From Flavobacterium orientale (GTDB lineage: Bacteria > Bacteroidota > Bacteroidia > Flavobacteriales > Flavobacteriaceae), in the NCBI RefSeq assembly GCF_014638005.1, contig NZ_BMFG01000002.1:248624-312623 (forward strand): a DNA stretch of 64,000 nt, read 5' to 3'. The translations under genes were made by a program, and so were the position numbers. The notes below the pieces were generated by a model. The model ran no database searches and was not told where the DNA came from. It saw nothing but the letters and a program-made list of their open reading frames with translations. Shown here one piece after another: positions 1-8,405 of this stretch (the stretch's first letter is position 1; each line of letters begins with the position of its first letter).

Positions 1-1371
1 AAAAAATACAATGTCTCTAAAGAAATCGGTTTTTTTTGGCATGTCTTCAATTAAACTCCCGGAAATTCTGATTTGATAAATACCGATAATACTTGCCACT
101 AAAAGCACTACTACTGATATGTAAATTGAAATGCTTTTTTCTTTTACCGTTTTTTCAATCCAATTTACAAAAGTTTTTGTGTAAGTTTTATTTAAATGTT
201 TCAAGTGCTTTTCTTTTGGCAAAGGCATGAAACTGTAAATAATAGGAATCACCAGCAAACACAAAATGAAAAGCAATACAATATTTAATGAAGCTACAAT
301 ACCAAATTCTGTTAGTAGTTCACTATCGGTAATGATGAATGTAGCAAATCCGGCTGCCGTTGTAAGGTTGGTCATTAACGTTGCATTTCCTACTTTTGAA
401 ATGACACGCTGTAATGATTTTGCCTGATTACCATGATTTTTGATTTCCTGTTGGTATTTGTTGATTAAAAAAATACAGTTCGGAATTCCAATTACAATAA
501 TTAACGGTGGGATAATTGCGGTAAGCACAGTAATTTCAAAACCGAGTAATCCTAAGGTTCCAAAAGCCCACATTACGCCAATAATTACAACACACATTGA
601 AATAAAAGTGGCTCTGTAACTTCTAAAAAAGAAAAAGAAAATTAAAGAAGTAATTAATAATGCGGCAAGAACAAAAAGACCAATTTCATCAATAATGTTT
701 TGAGAATTTAAAGTTCTGATATATGGCATGCCCGAAACTCTTAGGTCAATTCCTGTTTTTTCTTCAAATAATTTTATTTCGGGAATTAATACTTCGTCAA
801 TAAATGTTTTGCGTGCTTGTGTATTTACAATCTCTTTATCTATATATATTGCAGAACGAATAGTTCCGGTTTTTTTATTATAAAGTAAGTTTTCATAAAA
901 AACCAAATTTTCGAAAAGTTCTTTCTCAATTTCAGCTAGATAAGTGTCATTTTTTTCTTTTTTTGGATCAAAAAGGGGCACCATTTCAAAGGTTTCGTCT
1001 TCTTGATTTTTTTGAAGTTTTTGAAGTGATTCAACAGAAACAACAAATTCAACAGCTTTATCTGTTTTGAGTGTTTCCATCATTTTGGTCCAAGCTTCAA
1101 ATGATTTGGATGAAAAAAAAGTGGTATCTTGAACTCCAATTATTATCAAATTTCCTTCTTCTCCAAATTTATCCAGAAAATGTTTGTATTCTTCATTAAC
1201 CTCATGATGGTCAGGAAGTAAATTGGCTTCAGTATAAGTAAAACGCATGTTTTTCCACTGTATCGCCATGAATACTGTGAAAAGTGCAATCAGTGAAAGA
1301 ATAAAGATTCTGTTTCTTAAAATAATTCTGGCAATTGCTTCCCAAAACCCTACGCTAAACCATTTAGCCAT
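1..1371 (-). CDS. RND/MMPL-superfamily exporter, 3' part missing at window edge
   Basis: Proton-driven inner-membrane transporter of the RND/MMPL superfamily (hydrophobe or lipid exporter type). I translated it from the ATG at 1371 (MAKWFSVGFWEAIARIILRN). A first membrane helix lies at about residues 20-35, followed by a periplasmic domain of about 190 residues and then a block of hydrophobic helices from about residue 230, including GIPNCIFLINKYQQE, typical of the sterol-sensing-like core. About 457 codons are present before the left edge, roughly the first half of a protein of this family. The substrate cannot be told from sequence. It is divergent from the SMR exporter gene, but nothing shows a shared function. 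Confidence 0.85.
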   Translation of the reverse strand, partial: MAKWFSVGFWEAIARIILRNRIFILSLIALFTVFMAIQWKNMRFTYTEANLLPDHHEVNEEYKHFLDKFGEEGNLIIIGVQDTTFFSSKSFEAWTKMMETLKTDKAVEFVVSVESLQKLQKNQEDETFEMVPLFDPKKEKNDTYLAEIEKELFENLVFYENLLYNKKTGTIRSAIYIDKEIVNTQARKTFIDEVLIPEIKLFEEKTGIDLRVSGMPYIRTLNSQNIIDEIGLFVLAALLITSLIFFFFFRSYRATFISMCVVIIGVMWAFGTLGLLGFEITVLTAIIPPLIIVIGIPNCIFLINKYQQEIKNHGNQAKSLQRVISKVGNATLMTNLTTAAGFATFIITDSELLTEFGIVASLNIVLLFILCLLVIPIIYSFMPLPKEKHLKHLNKTYTKTFVNWIEKTVKEKSISIYISVVVLLVASIIGIYQIRISGSLIEDMPKKTDFFRDIVFF

Positions 1372-1440
1372 ACTACTTTTTTAATGGTTGCAAAGGTAAG
1401 CATTTATGCTAAAAAACATAAGTTGACAAAGTAATATTAT

Positions 1441-1455
1441 GGTAATTTAGTTACC
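1441..1455. promoter_or_regulatory. Perfect palindrome overlapping the expected -33 region of the SMR gene
   Basis: The sequence GGTAA-tttag-TTACC is a perfect 5-bp inverted repeat. It ends 15 bp before the -7 box at 1471, so it would cover the -33 region. An operator for a dimeric regulator is possible; a short palindrome in AT-rich DNA may also be chance. Confidence 0.3.
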
Positions 1456-1470
1456 TATGAAATCATGTTT

Positions 1471-1478
1471 TATCTTTG
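1471..1478 (+). promoter_or_regulatory. -7 promoter box of the SMR exporter gene
   Basis: TATCTTTG matches the Bacteroidetes sigma-A -7 consensus TAnnTTTG and lies 23 bp before the ATG at 1502. No clear -33 TTTG is present. Confidence 0.6.
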
Positions 1479-1501
1479 CTTCATCTATAAATTAAAAAAT
1501 C

Positions 1502-1828
1502 ATGAATTGGATAGTTTTGATAATCGCCGGACTTTTTGAAGTAGGCTTTGCATTTTGTTTGGGAAAAGCAAAAGAGTCTACTGGCTCCACTTCACTTTTT
1601 TGGATGATTGGTTTTTTTATTAGCTTAACAATCAGCATGTTTTTGTTGTATAAAGCTGTGCAAACGTTACCTATCGGGACGGCCTATGCTGTTTGGACGG
1701 GCATTGGAGCAGTGGGAACAGTATTAGTTGGGATTTTTATTTTTAAAGAACCGGCTGAATTTTGGCGAGTGTTTTTTATCACCACTTTAATCGCCTCTAT
1801 TGTTGGGTTAAAATTAGTTTCAAACTAA
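1502..1828 (+). CDS. sugE: SMR-family efflux protein, SugE/Gdx type
   Basis: Small multidrug resistance family exporter of 108 residues with four membrane helices, the usual SMR size. The conserved glutamate of helix 1 is Glu13 (GLFEVGFA). The stretch GTAYAVWTGIGAVG is the signature of the SugE/Gdx branch, whose characterised members export guanidinium in exchange for protons; quaternary ammonium export is also known. I looked for a guanidine riboswitch in the leader and did not see one; only a short palindrome and a -7 box are present. The gene stands alone and converges on the DUF5686 gene with a 2-bp gap. Substrate assignment is inferred from the subfamily signature. Confidence 0.85.
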   Translation: MNWIVLIIAGLFEVGFAFCLGKAKESTGSTSLFWMIGFFISLTISMFLLYKAVQTLPIGTAYAVWTGIGAVGTVLVGIFIFKEPAEFWRVFFITTLIASIVGLKLVSN

Positions 1829-1830
1829 AA

Positions 1831-4320
1831 TTAGATTCCTAAATCAAGTGAAAATGTGATTTTTAATGCGATGTTATCTTCAAATCTACTCAATTGATTT
1901 GGGCCATATCGATAAAATCCGGCTAAACCAAGACCTTTGTAAATTTGGTTTAATTCAATACCCGACTCAAAAAAACCATCGTTCAAGGTTTTGTAGTTCA
2001 AACCAATATGTTGCTCGGGTTTTTCCATTTCGCCCCAAGCCATTCGGGTAACCATAACCAAAGCAGGTTTTACTTTCTTAAAAAGTTCAATTCGTTTAAA
2101 ACCATGTTTAAAATGCAACATTACATAACGATTCGAAAAAAATTCATTGAAATACATGGTTTCAAAACTGTTTTTACCGGCAACAGTTACACGTTGTAAC
2201 AATCGGTCTCTGTCAAGATTGTTGGGTTGATTGTTGTATAAATGCGTTAGTGGGACATCGCCATAAGCATAACCCGCTTGTGCTAAAAGTGACGTTTTTT
2301 GACCGTTCAGATATTTTTTTTCATAATCAGCCCTAATGTCAATTTTACCAAATGAAAAATCATTTTCAAATACATCAGGCATCGATTGTGTCCATTGAAA
2401 AGTGAACTTAGGGAATCGTTTTTCAACTTCAAAATTACCTTTTGGCGTATGCATAAAATCACTAAACGGATTCCATTGCATGGATACCGAAGCAGTGGTC
2501 ATGGTGTAATTGGTATAAAGATTTCCATTCAAATTGAAAACATAATCAAACAAAGGTGTCACATGACTTCTGTTCAATTGCCAAATGCTTTCGGTTTTAG
2601 GTAAAATTTTAGTTTCTACAAAACCTTTCCAAGTTTGATGGTTGTAAAAAGTACTAACGTTGATGGGTCTTGGGTCATAAATTTTAAAAACCCGTTTGTC
2701 AATATTAAATTTTGTACTACCAATTTCACTCACATCATCAGTATAGGAAGCACCAATCCATGAGTTGGAATAGTTGCCAATTCGGGTTGCGGCACCAAGT
2801 TGGTATTTTATGGTTTCATCTTTCAAACCATAGGCAGTATAACCCTCTAATCTGAATTTCTTTGAAAAGCGATCGTTGGTTTTTCCGCCAATTCCAAGTC
2901 GGAAACCTTCATAATTGTTATAACTCAGAAGGTATTTTAAATCAAAATCTATCGGGCCAACCGGTAAATACCCATTGATGATTTTTCTGCCAAATAGTAT
3001 TTTTGATTCAATGCCACGTTGCATTGAGATGCTATCGAGCGAGGCATAGGTGTTTTTATCTCTAAAACTTAAATTTTCTTTTCTATAATTATCCCAAAAG
3101 GATTCGTCTTTTTTGATGGCTGATTCTAAAACTTCTATCGTAAACGTTTTGTTGTTTAAAGAAGAAGTGGGTTCAAAGTTTAAATCAAAATAGGAAGTTT
3201 TTGAATCTAAATAGGTGAAATCGGAAGCATATTTAGGTCGGGTGAGTTCTGTGTTTTTATATTCACCTTCAAAAATAATTGTTCCGCCAAGCACTTTTAT
3301 TGGATCGTCATTTTTTCCTTTTACGATTTTAATTTCGGTTGTTGATGGGAACCATAATTTTTTCGCATCATTGAATTCATAATCATGAATGGAAGTTAAA
3401 TCCAAAATTCCTCGAATTCGAAATATTGCTTTTGAAATAGCATAATTTTCTTGGTCAATAAATAAAATCCCTTCTAAACCTTTCCGATTTATTTTCTTTT
3501 TATTTTTAAAAAACAGCACATACGAAGGTCTATTATTTACAGAAATAGAGTCAATGAGTTGGAAGGTATAATCGGATAAACCAATTTTGGAAATGGGACT
3601 AACGTATTTTGATTCAAGTAAATCATATTTGTCATCATATAGATTGTAGGTTTCCAGTTTTAATCCGATAACTTCATAAATAGGTTCTTTGAAACCTGAC
3701 ATTTTTGAACCCACTACCGTTTCTTTAAAAAAATTCTTTTCCCACTGGAACTGCGAAATTTTTTCAGTTTGAAAGAGATGTTGCTTTTCAATTATTTTTT
3801 TGAATTTATAATCGGAAGAATCGATTTTAAATTTGTTTTTTTTGGGATTATAAACACTGTCAATTCTGCCAACAATTGAATCCGGATTAGCCGTGATTGT
3901 TACTTTATTATAACTTTTAAATTCAAATCTTGAAATGGCTTTTTGAGGGTTGTTTTTGTTTTTATTTTGAAAAACTTTTGCAATTATTTTTTCTGCATTT
4001 TCAATAGAAAATAATTCAGCAGCTTGTCTTTTTTCTTTAGATAAAGGATCTAAGTAAATAGTCTTTTCAAATTGTACACTATGTGTTATTGTTTTCTTGG
4101 TATAACCTGAACGAATAAAATGTATAGGTAAATTGTTATCAGAATACGAAAAATTAAATTTTCCATTTACGTCAGTAAACAATTTTTCTCCTGAAGAAAA
4201 TGCAATAGTTACATAAGGAATAGGTTTGTTAGAATCAACATCCTTAACAATTCCATTCAAAGTGTTTTGAGCGGAAATTGAAATTGAAAAAAATAAAAAC
4301 AAAAAGAGTAGTTGTTTCAT
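1831..4320 (-). CDS. DUF5686 outer-membrane protein with carboxypeptidase-like regulatory domain
   Basis: Outer-membrane protein of 829 residues. A signal peptide (MKQLLFLFLFFSISISAQ) is followed by a carboxypeptidase regulatory-like beta-sandwich at about residues 20-95, as in SusC-type receptors but without a TonB plug. The rest is the DUF5686 region, predicted to be a beta-barrel. An in-frame ATG exists at 4338, but a -7 box lies at 4338-4345, so the transcript should begin downstream of it and the ATG at 4320 is the likely start. The function is unknown; this family is widespread in Bacteroidetes. Confidence 0.85.
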   Translation of the reverse strand: MKQLLFLFLFFSISISAQNTLNGIVKDVDSNKPIPYVTIAFSSGEKLFTDVNGKFNFSYSDNNLPIHFIRSGYTKKTITHSVQFEKTIYLDPLSKEKRQAAELFSIENAEKIIAKVFQNKNKNNPQKAISRFEFKSYNKVTITANPDSIVGRIDSVYNPKKNKFKIDSSDYKFKKIIEKQHLFQTEKISQFQWEKNFFKETVVGSKMSGFKEPIYEVIGLKLETYNLYDDKYDLLESKYVSPISKIGLSDYTFQLIDSISVNNRPSYVLFFKNKKKINRKGLEGILFIDQENYAISKAIFRIRGILDLTSIHDYEFNDAKKLWFPSTTEIKIVKGKNDDPIKVLGGTIIFEGEYKNTELTRPKYASDFTYLDSKTSYFDLNFEPTSSLNNKTFTIEVLESAIKKDESFWDNYRKENLSFRDKNTYASLDSISMQRGIESKILFGRKIINGYLPVGPIDFDLKYLLSYNNYEGFRLGIGGKTNDRFSKKFRLEGYTAYGLKDETIKYQLGAATRIGNYSNSWIGASYTDDVSEIGSTKFNIDKRVFKIYDPRPINVSTFYNHQTWKGFVETKILPKTESIWQLNRSHVTPLFDYVFNLNGNLYTNYTMTTASVSMQWNPFSDFMHTPKGNFEVEKRFPKFTFQWTQSMPDVFENDFSFGKIDIRADYEKKYLNGQKTSLLAQAGYAYGDVPLTHLYNNQPNNLDRDRLLQRVTVAGKNSFETMYFNEFFSNRYVMLHFKHGFKRIELFKKVKPALVMVTRMAWGEMEKPEQHIGLNYKTLNDGFFESGIELNQIYKGLGLAGFYRYGPNQLSRFEDNIALKITFSLDLGI

Positions 4321-4337
4321 GCAGTGTATTCTTATCA

Positions 4338-4345
4338 CAAAAGTA
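4338..4345 (-). promoter_or_regulatory. -7 promoter box of the DUF5686 gene
   Basis: On the minus strand this reads TACTTTTG (TAnnTTTG). It overlaps the upstream in-frame ATG at 4338, which favours the ATG at 4320 and gives a very short leader. Confidence 0.65.
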
Positions 4346-4356
4346 AATCATAAAAT

Positions 4357-4381
4357 GAAAAATCCACTCAAAGGAGTGGAT
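4357..4381 (-). terminator. Intrinsic terminator of pyrH-frr
   Basis: A perfect 8-bp stem (ATCCACTC with GAGTGGAT, 4-base loop) is followed on the minus strand by a short T tract. It lies just after the frr stop. Confidence 0.75.
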
Positions 4382-4388
4382 TAGATTA

Positions 4389-4952
4389 TTAAACTTTCAT
4401 GATTTCTGCTTCTTTGACAGCTAGAATATCATCGATTTTTTTTATAAAAGCATCCGTTAGTTTTTGAATGCTATCTTCGGCTGTTTTACAAATATCTTCT
4501 GAAGTTCCGTTTTTTTCTTCTTTTTTGATGTCGGTATTGGCATCTTTTCTGGCGTTTCTAATTCCGATTTTGGCATCTTCAGCTTCCGATTTAGCTTGTT
4601 TTACCAAATCTCTTCTGCGTTCTTCGGTTAAAGGTGGAACAGAAATGATGATGTTGTCACCATTATTCATTGGGTTAAAACCTAAATTGGCAATTTGAAT
4701 CGCTTTTTCAATTGGATGTAACATGTTTTTTTCCCAAGGCGTAACTGTGATGGTTCTTGCATCGGGAACATTTACGTTTGCCACTTGCGAAAGCGGTGTT
4801 TGCGAGCCATAATAATCTACAAAAACACCACCTAACATTTGAGGTGTTGCTTTTCCGGCTCTGATGTTTAAAAATTCTTTTTCTAAATGAGCAATAGAAC
4901 CATTCATGTGTTCTTTTGCCGTATCGATAATAAATTCTATTTCTTCAGTCAT
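4389..4952 (-). CDS. frr: Ribosome recycling factor
   Basis: RRF releases the post-termination ribosome from mRNA together with EF-G. The protein has 187 residues (family about 185). Typical RRF sequence covers its full length: the N-terminal helix with LNIRAGKATPQML, the middle domain with VTPWEKNML and IQIANLGFNPMNNGD, and the C-terminal PPLTEERRRDLVKQAK. It follows pyrH with a 45-bp gap, the common pyrH-frr order, and an intrinsic terminator follows. Nothing is unusual. Confidence 0.98.
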   Translation of the reverse strand: MTEEIEFIIDTAKEHMNGSIAHLEKEFLNIRAGKATPQMLGGVFVDYYGSQTPLSQVANVNVPDARTITVTPWEKNMLHPIEKAIQIANLGFNPMNNGDNIIISVPPLTEERRRDLVKQAKSEAEDAKIGIRNARKDANTDIKKEEKNGTSEDICKTAEDSIQKLTDAFIKKIDDILAVKEAEIMKV

Positions 4953-4997
4953 GACTATATTTTTTAATCGTGATTTTTTTTTACAATAATTGAGCCA

Positions 4998-5705
4998 TTA
5001 TAAGGTAACTGTGGTTCCTATGGTTTCGCCGTTACAAACTTTTAATAAATTACCTTCTTTGTTCATGTCAAAAACAATTATTGGCAATTTGTTTTCCTGA
5101 CTTAATGTGAAAGCGGTAGTGTCCATTACGTTCAATCCTTTGCTTAGTACTTCTTCAAATGAAATATAATCAAATTTAACAGCGTCTTTATTTTTTTCAG
5201 GATCGGAATTATAAACACCATCAACACGAGTACCTTTCAAAATAACATCTGCACCAATTTCTACACCTCTTAAAACAGCAGCGGTGTCGGTTGTGAAATA
5301 TGGATTTCCTGTTCCTGCACCAAAAATAACAATTCTTCCTTTTTCTAAATGGCGAACGGCTCTTCTTTTGATATAGGGTTCGGCTATTGCTTCAATTTTT
5401 AAAGCAGTTTGTAAGCGAGTTAACATTCCGGCTTCTTCCAATGCACCTTGCAATGCCATCCCGTTAATTACAGTTGCAAGCATTCCCATATAATCACCTT
5501 GCACTCTATCCATTCCGTTACTAGCTCCGGCAACACCTCTAAAAATATTTCCGCCTCCAATTACAATGGCAATTTCAACCCCTTTTTCATGAATCTGTTT
5601 GATTTCTTTTGCATATTCTGCCAGTCTTTTGGGGTCAATACCATAGTTTCTATCTCCCATTAAGGCTTCTCCACTAAGTTTTAAAAGTATTCTTTTATAT
5701 TTCAT
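4998..5705 (-). CDS. pyrH: UMP kinase
   Basis: Bacterial UMP kinase of the amino acid kinase fold, making UDP from UMP and ATP for pyrimidine nucleotide supply. It has 235 residues. Motifs: [14 protein letters not shown] near the N-terminus, GGGNIFRG at about 50-57, [17 protein letters not shown] in the middle and the [11 protein letters not shown] region near the end. It is the first gene of a pyrH-frr operon with a good -7 box 19 bp upstream. Confidence 0.98.
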   Translation of the reverse strand: MKYKRILLKLSGEALMGDRNYGIDPKRLAEYAKEIKQIHEKGVEIAIVIGGGNIFRGVAGASNGMDRVQGDYMGMLATVINGMALQGALEEAGMLTRLQTALKIEAIAEPYIKRRAVRHLEKGRIVIFGAGTGNPYFTTDTAAVLRGVEIGADVILKGTRVDGVYNSDPEKNKDAVKFDYISFEEVLSKGLNVMDTTAFTLSQENKLPIIVFDMNKEGNLLKVCNGETIGTTVTL

Positions 5706-5723
5706 GAGTCAAGTTTTGTGGTG

Positions 5724-5731
5724 CAAATATA
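5724..5731 (-). promoter_or_regulatory. -7 promoter box of pyrH-frr
   Basis: Minus-strand TATATTTG matches TAnnTTTG, 19 bp before the pyrH ATG. Confidence 0.65.
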
Positions 5732-5783
5732 AAGAATAATTGATTTTATTGCAGTAAAAAATAGTGTAGTTTCTATTTAGTTG

Positions 5784-6560
5784 TTAGCTGTTTTTAAAAT
5801 CTTCATATGATTTTTTTGCCGCCTCATATCCAATGTTATAAATAATTTCCATTTTAACTTTGCTGGTTTCAAAAGTCCCAAAGGATGATAATTCATCAGG
5901 TTCAATTACCCAATCACATAATGTGAATTTCTGCATTACATTATTGGCGGTGAGTAAATCAAAGGCTCTTGAAGTAATTGCTTTTATAGAATTTAAATCT
6001 TTGTTTTCAATTTTTTGAATGGGACTTACATAGATTCCAATTAATAAATCACATCTTCCTTGTAAAATATCCGTTGGAAAATGATTCAAAATTCCTCCGT
6101 CACTATAAAGAACTCCGTCAATTTCATAAGGCGACATGATCCCCGGAAATGCACTCGATGCCAAAATAGCATCAACTATTTTTGTTTTATTGTCAAATAT
6201 TTTAAGTTTTCCTTTAACCATGTCTGTAGCGGTGATATGAATAGGAATTTTTAATTCTGATAAAGTAGCTTTTCCAAAAACATCAATGAAGTATTTTTTA
6301 AAAGATTCACTATCAATCAAGCCGGCTTTTTTAAAAGTAAAATGTCGCCAATTGAAAAAATAAATGGATTGGAAAAAGGCTAATATTTCTTTTGGTGTTT
6401 TTCCAAAACTGTAGAGAGCTCCAACAATTGAACCGGCACTAGTTCCTGCAATTTGATTAGGAATTAAATCATTTTCTTCCAAAAACTGCAAAGCACCAGC
6501 CTGAGCAATTCCTTTAGAACCACCACCTGATAAAATAATGCCAATTTTTTTTGATTGCAT
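5784..6560 (-). CDS. Patatin-like phospholipase
   Basis: Cytoplasmic or membrane-associated lipid acyl hydrolase of the patatin family, 258 residues. The oxyanion-hole glycine loop is SGGGSKG (11-17), the nucleophile elbow is GTSAG with Ser41, and the catalytic dyad aspartate is Asp154 in SDGG. There is no signal peptide and no POTRA or barrel domain, so it is the short soluble type rather than an autotransporter patatin. It is probably transcribed alone; the physiological lipid is unknown. Confidence 0.92.
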   Translation of the reverse strand: MQSKKIGIILSGGGSKGIAQAGALQFLEENDLIPNQIAGTSAGSIVGALYSFGKTPKEILAFFQSIYFFNWRHFTFKKAGLIDSESFKKYFIDVFGKATLSELKIPIHITATDMVKGKLKIFDNKTKIVDAILASSAFPGIMSPYEIDGVLYSDGGILNHFPTDILQGRCDLLIGIYVSPIQKIENKDLNSIKAITSRAFDLLTANNVMQKFTLCDWVIEPDELSSFGTFETSKVKMEIIYNIGYEAAKKSYEDFKNS

Positions 6561-6635
6561 GTAAAAGAGTTTATATAAAAATACATTTTTCTGATGAATG
6601 TAATTAATGTTACACGCGAAAAATAAATTTAATAC

Positions 6636-6643
6636 TACTTTTG
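6636..6643 (+). promoter_or_regulatory. -7 promoter box of the thioredoxin-like gene
   Basis: TACTTTTG (TAnnTTTG) lies 19 bp before the ATG at 6663. Confidence 0.6.
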
Positions 6644-6662
6644 CATTGTCAAATAAAAAGTC

Positions 6663-7277
6663 ATGAAAAATTTACTTAAAAATAGTATTGAAAATAGCTT
6701 GTCTTATGCAGATTACCGCAAGCATGTGTCCGAATTGTTGAAAGAGGGCAAATCAACTGGTAACGAACAATCGGAAGACTTAACAAAATATAGTGAACTA
6801 AATGAAGTCCGCATGAATCGTTTGGATAAAACCATTCAAATTACTGAGGAGGTTAGGGCAGGTTTAGCTAATTTACAATCAAAATATATATGGCTGGTTC
6901 TCTCTGAAGGTTGGTGTGGCGATGCGGCTCAATTGTTGCCAATCATTAATAAAATGACTGAACTATCTGAAAATATCGATTTGCGAATTGTTCTTCGTGA
7001 CGAGAATGAAGATTTGATGAATCAGTTTTTGACTAATGGTGGAAAAGCCATTCCCAAATTATTGATTTTGGATGCGGAAACATTAACTGTTTTAAGCGAT
7101 TGGGGACCAAGACCGGAAAGTGCAAAAAACCTAATTTTAGACTATAAAGCTAAACATGGAATTGTGGATGAAACCGCCAAAACTAACTTGCAAAAATGGT
7201 ATTTGCAGGATAAAGGGGTGAGTACGCAAAATGAAATTATGGCTTTGGTTGACAAATGTGAAAAGCAACTAGTTTAA
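6663..7277 (+). CDS. Thioredoxin-family protein lacking the second active-site cysteine
   Basis: Protein of 204 residues with a thioredoxin-like fold (Thioredoxin_9 type). The site where thioredoxins carry CxxC reads SEGWCGDA (81-88): Cys85 is kept and the partner cysteine is replaced. The cis-proline region is GKAIPKLLILD. No signal peptide is visible, so it is probably cytoplasmic. With one cysteine it cannot perform the normal dithiol-disulfide cycle; a monothiol or binding role is possible. Its end overlaps the convergent YiiX-like gene by 9 bp. Confidence 0.8.
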   Translation: MKNLLKNSIENSLSYADYRKHVSELLKEGKSTGNEQSEDLTKYSELNEVRMNRLDKTIQITEEVRAGLANLQSKYIWLVLSEGWCGDAAQLLPIINKMTELSENIDLRIVLRDENEDLMNQFLTNGGKAIPKLLILDAETLTVLSDWGPRPESAKNLILDYKAKHGIVDETAKTNLQKWYLQDKGVSTQNEIMALVDKCEKQLV

Positions 7278-7892
7278 CTTTCCAACAATTTTAATTTTTT
7301 TAGAAGTAGAAATTCCACCGGGATTACAACCAAGTTCTCCTTCTGGAATTTCTATTTTTAGTTTTTGATAATAATCAACCCAAGCAGAGAAAAATTCATT
7401 TGTATTTGGCTGTTTGAACGTCATCGGTTGTAGTTCGAAAAAAGGTTTACCATAAGCATTTAAAAAAGCATCATAAATTAATTCCGAACAATAATACTTT
7501 CCGTTATCATACAAATAATCATCATCATACGGAATTCCGATTTGCTGGTTGGAAAACGAAATAACTTGCGGAATTAGTTTTTTATATTTCGATTTTACTC
7601 TTCCAATAAACATAGTGGTTTGTGTGTTTTTTGAAAACTGTTCCAACGTCACTTTTCGAACGGCATTTCCGGCGGCTTCGATGATAAAAACAGAGTCGTT
7701 TTCAATTACAACCAATCCCAAATGACTAAAATCATTGCCGTCATATCCTTCGGTTACAGCGTGAATGGCTTCGCATAAATCGCCACAATTCATCTTTTGA
7801 AAAAGTAAATCGCCGGTTTTTAATTGAGTTGATTGGCCAAAAATAAATATGGAAACAAGAAGAAATAGAGAGGAAAGTAAATTACGAATCAT
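7269..7892 (-). CDS. Secreted YiiX/YebB-like permuted papain-fold hydrolase
   Basis: Protein of 207 residues with a signal peptide (residues 1-19, ending IFIFGQ). It is of the circularly permuted papain/NlpC-P60 type: the catalytic histidine comes first (His57 in DFSHLGLV) and the cysteine later (Cys135 in YYCSELIYDAF). Family members act as amidases or thioesterases on lipid or peptidoglycan-like substrates; the substrate here is unknown. Its ATG overlaps the stop of the upstream ParE-type toxin gene (ATGA), so the two are likely translated together. Confidence 0.85.
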   Translation of the reverse strand: MIRNLLSSLFLLVSIFIFGQSTQLKTGDLLFQKMNCGDLCEAIHAVTEGYDGNDFSHLGLVVIENDSVFIIEAAGNAVRKVTLEQFSKNTQTTMFIGRVKSKYKKLIPQVISFSNQQIGIPYDDDYLYDNGKYYCSELIYDAFLNAYGKPFFELQPMTFKQPNTNEFFSAWVDYYQKLKIEIPEGELGCNPGGISTSKKIKIVGKLN

Positions 7893-8221
7893 GTTTTGAT
7901 TTTTCTGACTTGTTTAATGATTTTTGGTGAACGACTTCCGTGAAATGCTCTTAACACTTCAATTTTATTGGCTCTAATTCGGTAGATAATTAAATAAGAA
8001 CCTAAAATGATATTTCTGTAAATTTTGGTTTTGGTTTCAAGATGACGACATTCGGGATGAAGGAGGTATTGTGTTTCGAGTTTTTCAACATCGTTTAAAA
8101 TTGATTCAAAAAAAAGATCAGCCAATCTCAATCCAAATGTAGCTTCTCCATATTCATAAATGTCCTGAATATCCTTATAGTAAAAATTAGATTTTACGAC
8201 TTCTTTCTCTCTGCTCTCCAT
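7889..8221 (-). CDS. RelE/ParE-family toxin
   Basis: Type II toxin of the RelE/ParE superfamily, 110 residues. The fold is recognisable from two N-terminal helices (DIQDIYEYGEATFG and the following segment) and the C-terminal strands YLIIYRI and IEVLRAFHGSRSP, the usual ParE ending. ParE toxins act on gyrase and RelE toxins on ribosome-bound mRNA; the late strand pattern fits ParE better. Its start lies inside the end of the upstream antitoxin gene (28-bp overlap, different frame), and its stop overlaps the next gene by 4 bp. Confidence 0.85.
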   Translation of the reverse strand: MESREKEVVKSNFYYKDIQDIYEYGEATFGLRLADLFFESILNDVEKLETQYLLHPECRHLETKTKIYRNIILGSYLIIYRIRANKIEVLRAFHGSRSPKIIKQVRKIKT

Positions 8222-8361
8222 TTGTCAAAACGCTCTTTGAATTCTTTAAGTGTCATAAATTCACCTTCTTCCGCTTCTTTAATAAGCGAAACAAATTCAT
8301 CCTGCGACATAGGTTTGCCTGGAGTTGCTAAGTTTTTAGATTTATCTTTTGATGTTTTCAT
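8194..8361 (-). CDS. Small antitoxin of the ParE-type module
   Basis: A short gene of 55 codons: MKTSKDKSKN at the start, then LATPGKPMSQ, a helical acidic middle (EEGEFMTLKEFKERF) and a basic end (RAERKKS). It is too short to recognise by family, but size, order and the 28-bp overlap with the toxin start are those of a type II antitoxin. The C-terminal amphipathic helix would wrap the toxin. No DNA-binding domain is obvious, so autoregulation is uncertain. The stop is TAA at 8194-8196. Confidence 0.75.
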   Translation of the reverse strand: MKTSKDKSKNLATPGKPMSQDEFVSLIKEAEEGEFMTLKEFKERFDKWRAERKKS

Positions 8362-8405
8362 GGCTATGAATTGAATAGTAAAGATAAGAAAAAAATAAAT
8401 GCTTC

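Noticed and set aside
1372..1501. Guanidine riboswitch before the SMR exporter
   Set aside because: Only a short palindrome and a -7 box are visible; none of the conserved guanidine riboswitch sequences is recognised.
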